A stretch of 64,000 nucleotides of DNA, taken from NCBI RefSeq assembly GCF_003577475.1, contig NZ_QPEP01000004.1, positions 62,001-126,000 on the forward strand, written 5' to 3'. Of the stretch, positions 56,866 to 64,000 are shown piece after piece (position 1 is the stretch's first letter; the number at the start of each line of letters is the position of its first letter). Below the pieces are notes generated by a model. That model was not told where the DNA came from. It saw nothing but the letters and a program-made list of their open reading frames with translations, and did no database searches. The stretch is from Salinibius halmophilus (lineage in GTDB: Bacteria; Pseudomonadota; Gammaproteobacteria; Pseudomonadales; Natronospirillaceae). The position numbers and the translations under genes are program-made.

Positions 56866-57993
56866 TTAGCGCTCCAAAGCTACCGATACATTATGACCGT
56901 GCTTTTTAAGCAAGGCATGCTGTTTGGCTTTGTCTAGATCTGCTCTAACCATTTCGGCGCACATTTCTTCAACGGTGATTTCTGGCACCCAACCTAGCTT
57001 CTCTTTTGCTTTAGCAGGGTCGCCAAGTAGTGTTTCTACTTCAGCAGGGCGGAAGTAACGCGGATCAACACGCACAATCACATCACCAACGGTTACCTCT
57101 GGAGCGTCATCACCATTTACTGCTACAACTGTGGCAATCTCGTCCACACCCTCGCCAGTAAATTCAAGCTCGATGCCCAGTTCTTTGGCGCTCAAACGCA
57201 CAAAATCACGTACCGAGATCTGCTTTCCAGTGGCGATCACAAAGTCTTCTGGATTATCCTGCTGAAGCATCATCCACTGCATGCGCACGTAATCTTTAGC
57301 ATGGCCCCAGTCACGCAGCGCATCCATATTGCCTAGGTGCAAACACTGCTCTAAGCCTTGTGCAATGTTTGCCAAAGCACGAGTAATTTTGCGAGTTACA
57401 AAGGTTTCACCGCGTCGGGGCGATTCGTGGTTAAACAGAATACCGTTGCAAGCATACATGCCGTAAGACTCACGGTAGTTAACCGTAATCCAATAAGCAT
57501 ACATTTTTGCCACAGCGTATGGAGAGCGCGGCCAAAATGGCGTGGTTTCTTTCTGCGGTACTTCTTGAACTTCACCAAAAAGCTCAGAAGTTGAAGCTTG
57601 GTAGAACTTAGTCTTTTTTTCTAAGCCCAAAAAGCGAATTGCCTCTAACAAACGCAATGTACCCAGAGCATCTACATCAGCTGTATATTCAGGTGATTCA
57701 AACGAAACCGCTACGTGCGACTGCGCACCTAGGTTATAGATTTCGTCTGGCTCAACTTCTCGAACAATTCGAATAAGGTTCGATGAGTCGGTTAGATCGC
57801 CATAGTGCAAATGAAACTTTGGGTTTGGCTCGTGAGGATCTTGATAAATATGGTCTACACGCTCAGTATTAAAAGACGACGCACGGCGCTTAATACCGTG
57901 AACTTCGTAGCCTTTCTCGAGCAAAAATTCCGCCAAATATGATCCGTCTTGGCCGGTTACACCGGTAATAAGAGCCACTTTCGCCTTAGACAT
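56866..57993 (-). CDS. gmd: GDP-mannose 4,6-dehydratase
   Basis: 375 residues. Gmd makes GDP-4-keto-6-deoxy-D-mannose, the precursor of GDP-L-fucose. Motifs are [77 protein letters not shown] and [19 protein letters not shown] (YxxxK). Its start overlaps the WecG/TagA-type gene stop by 8 bp. Confidence 0.97.
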   Translation of the reverse strand: MSKAKVALITGVTGQDGSYLAEFLLEKGYEVHGIKRRASSFNTERVDHIYQDPHEPNPKFHLHYGDLTDSSNLIRIVREVEPDEIYNLGAQSHVAVSFESPEYTADVDALGTLRLLEAIRFLGLEKKTKFYQASTSELFGEVQEVPQKETTPFWPRSPYAVAKMYAYWITVNYRESYGMYACNGILFNHESPRRGETFVTRKITRALANIAQGLEQCLHLGNMDALRDWGHAKDYVRMQWMMLQQDNPEDFVIATGKQISVRDFVRLSAKELGIELEFTGEGVDEIATVVAVNGDDAPEVTVGDVIVRVDPRYFRPAEVETLLGDPAKAKEKLGWVPEITVEEMCAEMVRADLDKAKQHALLKKHGHNVSVALER

Positions 57994-58753
57994 TAGACTT
58001 CCCTAATTTGTGTTTAATTAACTGTTTTGAAAAATGGTAGATGAAGCGTGGATTTTGCTTTAAATAGCGCTTCCATAACCTTTTTGGTTCAGACAGAAGC
58101 CTGAATAACCACTCTAAACCAACACGTTGCATCCACTTCGGTGCGTGTTTTTTACTACCAGCAATAAAATCGAAAGCCGCCCCAACACCCAGCATTACGC
58201 AGCTCAACTTTTCTTTATGGTCAGCCATCCAGAACTCTTGCTTTGGGCAGCCAATACCAACAAAAAGGACATTCACACCAGAATCATTAATTTGCTGACA
58301 GACTTCCGCATCTTCTTCAGCTGTAAGTGGCCGAAATGGCGGCGAATACGCATAGACAACCTCTGCACTTGGGTTGTCTTCAATAATTCTCGCCTTAACT
58401 TTATCAAGTACGCTTTGGTTGAAACCACCATAAAGGCCAATCTTAATGTCTGAACTAGGCATGGCACAAAGCGCATTCATCAAATCTTGCCCACGTACTT
58501 GTTCTGTGTCTTTGCGGCCTAACAGTTGTTTCGCCCAAAAAATAGGACGACCATCAGCGACAACCAAATCTGCACTATTTACGACATCGGCAAACATTGA
58601 AGAATCAAACACTTCCATGCACATATGCACATTAGATACACACACGTAACTGCCAGTTTTGGATGTGGCTAAAGATACTACACGATCTAATTTTTGCTGA
58701 AACGAACCAACATTCACCAGCATTGAAATAACTTTTTGCTTTTTAGTTGCCAC
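57986..58753 (-). CDS. WecG/TagA/CpsF-family glycosyltransferase
   Basis: 255 residues of the GT26 family. The signature run is [67 protein letters not shown] and [20 protein letters not shown]. Members add a sugar (ManNAc, ManNAcA or glucose) to a polyprenyl-linked acceptor at the inner membrane. A GTG start at 58753 is chosen: AACAGGAAAC lies 7 bp before it, and it overlaps the upstream glycosyltransferase stop by 11 bp. Other starts lack a ribosome site. Confidence 0.9.
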   Translation of the reverse strand: MATKKQKVISMLVNVGSFQQKLDRVVSLATSKTGSYVCVSNVHMCMEVFDSSMFADVVNSADLVVADGRPIFWAKQLLGRKDTEQVRGQDLMNALCAMPSSDIKIGLYGGFNQSVLDKVKARIIEDNPSAEVVYAYSPPFRPLTAEEDAEVCQQINDSGVNVLFVGIGCPKQEFWMADHKEKLSCVMLGVGAAFDFIAGSKKHAPKWMQRVGLEWLFRLLSEPKRLWKRYLKQNPRFIYHFSKQLIKHKLGKSNV

Positions 58754-59897
58754 GTTGTTTCCTGTTTTCTTCAATCGCTTCAGCATAAATTGCCTCTAGC
58801 ATTTCCAAATTCTTTTCCGGCGTGTATTTTGCTTCGTATTCAGCACGAGCATTACGACCCATTTCACGTGCCTTTTCTGGGTTAGCTAATAACCAATTAA
58901 CCTTTTCAGCTAGATCTTCTGCATTGCCAGGCTCAAAGTGCAAGCCCGTAACACCATCCTCAACAATTTCCGCCATGCTGCCTAAGCGTGAACATACGAC
59001 TGGAGTGCCGCAAGCAAAGGCCTCAACAATTACAAGGCCAAACGACTCTAAACAGATAGATGGTACAACTACCAACACAGAGCGCTTCATCGCACCTAAA
59101 ACTTCTGATCTGTTTCGTTTTCCCTTGAAAACGAGATTTTTACAAAAATTGGGCTCACCTTCACCATAAACATGTACCTCAGAGTTAATCTGAATAGATG
59201 CTGCGCCCAATACAGCCAAGCCCTTTTCTGGAGAAAGGCGCCCAACAAAAACAACTCCTTTGCGTGATAACTGTTCGAAGCCTGGATCGTAAACAAAGTT
59301 GGGCTTAACTCTAATTAGGCTGCTATGTAAGCCGCCTGAAATGGCCTTACTTTTATAGAAGTTTGTCAGTGCTATAAACAGTGCCACCTTTCTATTCCAA
59401 AAATTGATTGCTCGAAAAAATTTAATCATGCTTACTAAAATGATTGTCCCAACCAACGACCCTCGATAAACCCTATCTCGTATGCTCCAGAGGTGCCGTC
59501 CCTCAAGACCACTAAGCACTACTTTTCCTTTACTCATCAAAGTAGCTGTTGGGCAAAAGATGCGGTAGTTATGCAAAGTAAAAACAACCGGAATTCCATA
59601 TTTTTTACAGAAGAAAAAAACCGATGGCGAGATCAAAGGAAAAAAGTTGTGTACATGGACGACATCTACACCTGAGTGTTTCGCTATCTTGGCGATTCGA
59701 TGGCCAAAAGGTGAAAAAAACAAATATAGTGACACCAGCAATTTTGCTGCCAAGCCATGTATTTGATCATTGCCTACTCGCACAGTTTTTACTGCATAAC
59801 CTTTCGATGTTCGCAAAAGCTCACTTTCTTGAGCAACGACAAGATCTTCCCCACCGAAAATCTGATAAGCATTGTGAACAACTAGTACTTTTTTCAT
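58743..59897 (-). CDS. GT4 family glycosyltransferase
   Basis: 384 residues with the GT-B fold. The N-terminal domain has VHVHNFFPLISPSVF and PVVFTLHNYRIFCP. The C-terminal nucleotide domain has VVFVGRLSPEKGL and the E-x7-E motif ESFGLVIVEAFACGTPVV, then VEDGVTGLHFEPGNAEDLAEKV. These mark retaining UDP- or GDP-sugar transferases of family 4. It probably adds one residue of the repeat unit at the cytoplasmic face. The sugar cannot be predicted. Confidence 0.9.
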   Translation of the reverse strand: MKKVLVVHNAYQIFGGEDLVVAQESELLRTSKGYAVKTVRVGNDQIHGLAAKLLVSLYLFFSPFGHRIAKIAKHSGVDVVHVHNFFPLISPSVFFFCKKYGIPVVFTLHNYRIFCPTATLMSKGKVVLSGLEGRHLWSIRDRVYRGSLVGTIILVSMIKFFRAINFWNRKVALFIALTNFYKSKAISGGLHSSLIRVKPNFVYDPGFEQLSRKGVVFVGRLSPEKGLAVLGAASIQINSEVHVYGEGEPNFCKNLVFKGKRNRSEVLGAMKRSVLVVVPSICLESFGLVIVEAFACGTPVVCSRLGSMAEIVEDGVTGLHFEPGNAEDLAEKVNWLLANPEKAREMGRNARAEYEAKYTPEKNLEMLEAIYAEAIEENRKQRGN

Positions 59898-59906
59898 TTA
59901 ATTAAA

Positions 59907-60800
59907 CTACAGTTTCAATTTGGAGAGAATTCGGTAGTAAGCTCTTCTAGGTAATGAGAACTTCGCTCTAAACTGCTTTTCAACCTTGGGGTCTACTACA
60001 ACGTCATCTGGAAGAATGAAATCAGTTTTACCACTCTGGTCTAGAACTGTCCTAAACCGTTTATCCATACCGGTAGTATGAGTTGCATCAGCGGTGAACC
60101 CAGCGCTTTCAACTTTTGATACCGTGGGAAAAACGTCATACATTTTGTTTTTAAACTGCGCATAACAAAAACGAATGGCCCAAGAGCTAATCTTGCCGTC
60201 TCTATAATCCCTAAGCATTTTGACTAAGTCACTACCGCCACGCTTAAACTCTTTCTGCGCTTTAGGATCCGCAAGAAATTCATCTAGATCCGGCATATCC
60301 CAGTCAACTTTATCCCATCGATCTTTCCATGTAGCCCAGCCCCAGGATGCTGCACGCAAACCCGCCACGATATCCGAAGCATTAGAGCCCAAGCCCTTTA
60401 AGTCATAGGAAAACCCCGAAACACTCCATACTAGCCTGTTGTACCTGTATTTTTCTAAACATTTGTTCATAAACACAAGGAAGTTATCAGAAACGACCAA
60501 ATCATCTTCGACTACGATAACGCTACCATACTCATCAAGAACCGCATCAACACCTGTTACTATTGAATTAGCTAGCCCCATATTTACATGGGATTCGTGT
60601 ACTACCACAGACGCAAAACCACTTACAGTCCGTAAATACCTTCGAACAGCATCTACGCTTTCCTTATCACTCTCGTTTCTAGCTCCATCTGAAAACACTA
60701 TTAAATCTGTTTCATCAGCACCAGTGCAGGACTTGAGGCTTTCGATACAATCTTTCGCCAACTCGCACCTTTTGTAAACAAAAACAACAACCGGAGTCAT
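59907..60800 (-). CDS. GT2-like glycosyltransferase (LPS/surface glycan type)
   Basis: 297 residues with a GT-A fold. VVVFVYKRCELAKDCIESL opens the nucleotide-binding domain, and VVEDDLVVSDNF holds the DxD-type metal motif. RAASWGWATWKDRWDKVDW is a segment typical of a family of lipopolysaccharide-related transferases. It lies between the polymerase and GT4 genes in the polysaccharide cluster. Acceptor and donor are unknown. Confidence 0.85.
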   Translation of the reverse strand: MTPVVVFVYKRCELAKDCIESLKSCTGADETDLIVFSDGARNESDKESVDAVRRYLRTVSGFASVVVHESHVNMGLANSIVTGVDAVLDEYGSVIVVEDDLVVSDNFLVFMNKCLEKYRYNRLVWSVSGFSYDLKGLGSNASDIVAGLRAASWGWATWKDRWDKVDWDMPDLDEFLADPKAQKEFKRGGSDLVKMLRDYRDGKISSWAIRFCYAQFKNKMYDVFPTVSKVESAGFTADATHTTGMDKRFRTVLDQSGKTDFILPDDVVVDPKVEKQFRAKFSLPRRAYYRILSKLKL

Positions 60801-60801
60801 T

Positions 60802-62031
60802 TCATCCTACCAGACCGAATAAATCGATGTAATTAAAAACCCCAAATGGTAAAAATACCACGCCATCCCAAAACGAGAAACCATATTCGAAAGGAGACAT
60901 CTCCATTCTAAAGTTCATATAAAATATAGAAGAAAAAAACAGAACAAATAGCGCCAGAAACTTGCCCAGTGAGTTCAACGAAACAGCACTTAATAAGAAA
61001 TAAAATGGGATCCACCTCAGAAAATCCATATAAAAATAGTACCTAAGGCTCAAGAATTCAGAATAATGAGAAACCACTAGAAACCCAACAAAAGAAAAAT
61101 AAGCATAAACTAACACCAATTTCCTGCTACCACTTTCAGTGCCAGCCTTATTCCTGAGCGCAAAAGACATCCCCAAAAGCAATATGAGATCAAAAGACTT
61201 TACTACCCAAGAAACACTTCCATCATCTATATAAAGCCGAGAAGCCTGACCAAAAATAAAAAAAGAAACAATATATATTACAGCTACTACGCCACCTAAA
61301 AAAAACGCAGCAAAAATCGAAAATAACAACCCTTCATCTCTCAGCTTCCTCGATACTAATACCACCCCTAATAAAAAAAGAGGAAGAAAAACAAAAACTG
61401 AGTTGTGAGTCAAAAACGCCAAAATAAAAAACAAAAACATTCGCTTATTTCGCCCTTCAAAAAAGAACAAAAATGAAAGCAAAAGAAGAACGCACGCGAT
61501 GTATTGCCTTATAAGATTAAGTGCTTGAGAAAACAAAATACCAAAAAATATAAAAAAAACTAAAACTAGAACAACGTCGTCGGAATAACTTACAGCAAGA
61601 ACATTCAACAAAATTTTCGCGACAAACAAAGCACTTAAATAATAGATAATAAAAGTTACTGTAGCTACAAAATAAGACTCACTCCCCCCCGTCAAAACTG
61701 ACAAAATATAGGAGAAAAAGTGGTATAAGGGCTCCGTAAGCTTCGCCCTATAATCATAAGAAAAGTAGTCAAAATACCCAAAATACAAAAAATCGGCATA
61801 ATCTTCCAAATACCAAGCAAGGTCTCCTTCAACAACCTTACTTAAATTCACCACTGAAAAAAATACCACTAAAAAGGAAGTAGCTAAAAATGAATACTTT
61901 ACGTCCTTATTAATCATAGACACAACAAACAAAAAAAAGGAAAGAACTACTGGAAAAAGCCACCCAACAGGTAATAAAAATAAAAATATAAGCAGCGCTA
62001 CTCGATTTGAAATCACTTGCGTTGACTGCAT
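60802..62031 (-). CDS. EpsG-like/Wzy-type polysaccharide polymerase
   Basis: 409 residues, strongly hydrophobic, with about ten predicted transmembrane segments and the EpsG-type loop DYFSYDYRAKLTEPLYHFFS near the N-terminus. Such proteins polymerise the repeat units on the periplasmic side. The ATG at 62031 is chosen because GGTGG is 6 bp upstream; a longer frame to 62049 overlaps the GT2 gene further. Codon use is AT-rich relative to the left part of the window. Confidence 0.82.
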   Translation of the reverse strand: MQSTQVISNRVALLIFLFLLPVGWLFPVVLSFFLFVVSMINKDVKYSFLATSFLVVFFSVVNLSKVVEGDLAWYLEDYADFLYFGYFDYFSYDYRAKLTEPLYHFFSYILSVLTGGSESYFVATVTFIIYYLSALFVAKILLNVLAVSYSDDVVLVLVFFIFFGILFSQALNLIRQYIACVLLLLSFLFFFEGRNKRMFLFFILAFLTHNSVFVFLPLFLLGVVLVSRKLRDEGLLFSIFAAFFLGGVVAVIYIVSFFIFGQASRLYIDDGSVSWVVKSFDLILLLGMSFALRNKAGTESGSRKLVLVYAYFSFVGFLVVSHYSEFLSLRYYFYMDFLRWIPFYFLLSAVSLNSLGKFLALFVLFFSSIFYMNFRMEMSPFEYGFSFWDGVVFLPFGVFNYIDLFGLVG

Positions 62032-62837
62032 AAAACCACCAAGGAGCATAAGCGCAAAATATATGAAACCGAAAAAAAAGAAATATAATCTAAAGGGTTC
62101 AAATTTCTACCTTTTACCACTCTAAATAACAAATGAAAAGGAGGAGCAAGGTTTAAAAAAACGAACTTCCAAGTAAAACCATACCGATCTATGTAACTAG
62201 AATTCACTCTAATGGCTTTTTTCAGAAGCTGCTTTAACGTATTGCGAGCTGGGTGTAACACCCTTACATTACTATCATAGCTAATTGAGAGCCCCATGCT
62301 AGAAGCCAATTTATTCCATGCAACATCTCCCCCAGACATCCTAGTAGCATCAAATAAACCAACAACCTCGAATAGTCTCTTCCGCACTATCAGGTTTGCA
62401 GTTACGCAGTAACCATTTTTAACATTTTCCAATTGATTGAAGGCAAAGGCACGATCATAGGCCTCAACTAACTTTTTTGACTTGCCCTCCGAAAAAATAT
62501 CAACTGGCCCAGTAATCCTGTCTATATTTTCTACTTCCATTATTGCAACTGCGCTAGCAATCCAATCAGCAGCTGGAATACAATCAGAGTCAGTAAACGC
62601 TATCACGTCACCCTGAGCTATTTTAATACCACTATTTCTCGCAGCATACGAACCAGGCTGCCATTCAGAAATATACTTGACTCCAGGCATGGGGTTAGGA
62701 GGTGTAGAAGCAACATCATTATTTACTACTATGATTTCAAAAGAATCCTTTGGATAGCTCTGGTTACGAAGGGCATGCAAACACTTATCTAATCTCTCCC
62801 AATCCTGATAAGTAGGAATTATTACACTTACAAACAT
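62013..62837 (-). CDS. family 2 glycosyltransferase
   Basis: 274 residues with a GT-A fold. VSVIIPTYQDWERLDKCLHAL is the first strand, GSYAARNSGIKIAQGDVIAFTDSDC holds the DxD region, and RMSGGDVAWNKLA follows. The C-terminal hydrophobic piece (LNLAPPFHLLFRVV and SYILRLCSLVVL) may anchor it in the membrane. It overlaps the polymerase start by 19 bp and abuts the upstream gene. Confidence 0.92.
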   Translation of the reverse strand: MFVSVIIPTYQDWERLDKCLHALRNQSYPKDSFEIIVVNNDVASTPPNPMPGVKYISEWQPGSYAARNSGIKIAQGDVIAFTDSDCIPAADWIASAVAIMEVENIDRITGPVDIFSEGKSKKLVEAYDRAFAFNQLENVKNGYCVTANLIVRKRLFEVVGLFDATRMSGGDVAWNKLASSMGLSISYDSNVRVLHPARNTLKQLLKKAIRVNSSYIDRYGFTWKFVFLNLAPPFHLLFRVVKGRNLNPLDYISFFSVSYILRLCSLVVLCSQRK

Positions 62838-63898
62838 TATTTGCGCCTCATATCATTGTAAGATTCATACAGCCGACAGAGTTCGTAAAGCCTAGCCCGT
62901 GTCAACACTATATCAGGGCTTCTTTTAAGCTTACCATCATCATATGAATTTAGTTGAAGTAGAAGCCATCTTTCAAACGTACTCTCGTCAAACTCGGGCA
63001 GACATAACAAAGCCTCACAAATTTCAAATCCAGATGGGTTATATAGCAATCCATATCTATTGTACTCCATCTCTTTCAACAAACTTTCGCCACGAACCGA
63101 ACTTACTAGTCTATCCACCAATTTCCTCAAACCATGAATATGATATAACTTTGCGAACGGCAGCATGTTAAATCCCTGATACCCGACAGAACGCTCCCTC
63201 TGCTTATTCCAACCTTTTGAAATGACATATGCTTGACACGCATCCTCGAATACATCCTTTAAAGAATAATTAAACTTTTTAAAAAATGAATCGTGAACAA
63301 TGACTCCATCTCGGTAAAACCGAGTACGAGGCAATACATTCATACAGAACAATTTACATTTTTCTTCTGCACCATCTGTATCCTTCAACTGACTGGCTAC
63401 ATACGCGAACCACAACTGTTGATTGAAAGTCCTCCCCAATCCCTTATCACGCCCTTGCAAGTCAACTTCATGCCATGCGCAATTCTTCAAATCAAATGAA
63501 TGACACTTAAACAATTCCTCGGCTTTTAGATAAAGCTCACCTCTATTAAGAACTTTTGATGAAAAGATAAGGCTTTCCATAACCCATGCTTGACCAATAA
63601 GACCATTAGTCTTCGATTTCCCGGGCACATCTCTGAAATAGTATGCAACACCATAGGGGGTAGCAGCAGATGACATCAAGTAATTAGCAGCATTATTTGC
63701 AGCTTCTAAATACTGATCGTAGCCGTTTTTAACTAGCCAGCACAACATATACAACATATATGCTGTACTCCTAACAGGAGTCTCTCTATCAAAGTGAGGC
63801 CCATTATTGGAGCATTCAAAGCTTCCATCCATTGCTTGTGGCAAGTTACACAATGCAACACGCTCAAGTAGTAACTTTACTTCTTCTATTTTCAACAC
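62837..63898 (-). CDS. polysaccharide-locus protein, possible alpha/alpha-toroid enzyme
   Basis: 353 residues with no signal peptide. I do not recognise the family with certainty. Alternating helical segments with Trp, Tyr and Gly at regular spacing (YMLYMLCWLVKNGYDQYLEAA, GLIGQAWVMESLIFSSKVL, RTFNQQLWFAYVASQL, FNMLPFAKLYHIHGL) suggest an (alpha/alpha) toroid, as in some glycoside hydrolases, lyases and epimerases. A GTG at 63898 is taken as start, overlapping the upstream reading frame by 35 bp; a later ATG at 63832 is possible. It probably acts on glycan intermediates of this locus. Confidence 0.6.
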   Translation of the reverse strand: MLKIEEVKLLLERVALCNLPQAMDGSFECSNNGPHFDRETPVRSTAYMLYMLCWLVKNGYDQYLEAANNAANYLMSSAATPYGVAYYFRDVPGKSKTNGLIGQAWVMESLIFSSKVLNRGELYLKAEELFKCHSFDLKNCAWHEVDLQGRDKGLGRTFNQQLWFAYVASQLKDTDGAEEKCKLFCMNVLPRTRFYRDGVIVHDSFFKKFNYSLKDVFEDACQAYVISKGWNKQRERSVGYQGFNMLPFAKLYHIHGLRKLVDRLVSSVRGESLLKEMEYNRYGLLYNPSGFEICEALLCLPEFDESTFERWLLLQLNSYDDGKLKRSPDIVLTRARLYELCRLYESYNDMRRK

Positions 63899-64000
63899 TG
63901 ATCAAATACCAAAAGACAAAAAACAAAACACAAATATTTATTACAAGTCCTACCAATGAAATCACTGCAACCATATGCACTGCACTGAAAGAACTTAACA
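63864..64000 (-). CDS. C-terminal end of a membrane protein (partial, flippase candidate)
   Basis: An open frame enters from the right edge and stops at 63864 (TGA), giving about 44 residues with a hydrophobic run (AVISLVGLVINICVLFFVF) and a basic tail (ENRRSKVTT). Position at the start of a polysaccharide cluster, before glycosyltransferases and a polymerase, makes a Wzx-type flippase or other membrane protein likely. Only a short piece is visible. Confidence 0.5.
   Translation of the reverse strand, partial: LSSFSAVHMVAVISLVGLVINICVLFFVFWYLISVENRRSKVTT

Overview
The window looks like a chromosomal segment of a gram-negative gammaproteobacterium, probably marine and near the Pseudomonadales/Oceanospirillales/Cellvibrionales assemblage. 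The evidence is gene order (queA-tgt-yajC-secD-secF; hemA-prfA-prmC-moeB opposite a TPR lipoprotein and lolB; prs-rplY-pth-ychF), a class I fumarase, outer-membrane lipoproteins, an OmpA protein and C-terminal tails of GlyGly-CTERM type. Genus cannot be decided from sequence alone.

Layout. 1-4 kb: envelope and domain-of-unknown-function genes plus tRNA-Leu(CAA). 4-9.5 kb: queuosine genes and the Sec accessory translocon genes, co-directional. 9.7-13.6 kb: an exported, calcium-motif protein with a 36-bp coding minisatellite, followed by an OmpA-like protein. 13.9-28.4 kb: mostly housekeeping genes (fumarase, release factor and its methylase, haem synthesis, LolB, YchF, Pth, bL25, Prs), with an unusual degenerate hybrid sensor kinase at 15.6-18.1 kb. 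28.6-36 kb: two very large secreted lipoproteins in one operon; the second appears to end in a periplasmic binding-protein-like domain. 36-39.8 kb: a beta-CASP nuclease, UDP-glucose dehydrogenase, and an unknown secreted protein behind a perfect CRP-type site. 39.8-43 kb: tRNA-Glu and tRNA-Gly, an M42-type peptidase, and arrays of palindromic repeats surrounding a small GIY-YIG nuclease. 43-50.3 kb: purL and two trypsin-like exported proteases. 50.4-54.3 kb: a mosaic of three short palindromic repeat families around an orphan HTH gene, an Rpn-type nuclease and manC. 54.3-64 kb: a surface polysaccharide locus on the minus strand (GDP-L-fucose synthesis, UDP-glucuronate epimerase, glycosyltransferases, an EpsG/Wzy-like polymerase), becoming clearly AT-rich toward the right edge.

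The most unusual content is the repeat landscape. Family 1 consists of about 33-bp hairpin elements that occur as inverted pairs in 89-bp tandem units (about 40.4-40.7 and 42.3-42.9 kb) and as single elements in a 50-bp tandem array (50.5-50.7 kb). Different copies carry different stem sequences with matching changes on both arms, which argues that the folded form is selected. A GIY-YIG nuclease gene sits between repeat blocks and is a candidate for the activity that spreads or recombines them. A second family also shows paired stem changes, and one copy encodes the last seven codons and the stop of an exported protease. A third family lies within 4-13 bp of the stop codons of three neighbouring genes.

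Pathway links: ManC, Gmd, Fcl and Gmm make and control GDP-mannose/GDP-fucose. Ugd and the epimerase would give UDP-GlcA and UDP-GalA. The glycosyltransferases, WecG/TagA-type enzyme and polymerase would assemble these into an exported glycan. Two exported proteases and the 934-residue exported protein share the C-terminal glycine/hydrophobic/arginine tail expected of rhombosortase substrates, although no rhombosortase gene is in the window.
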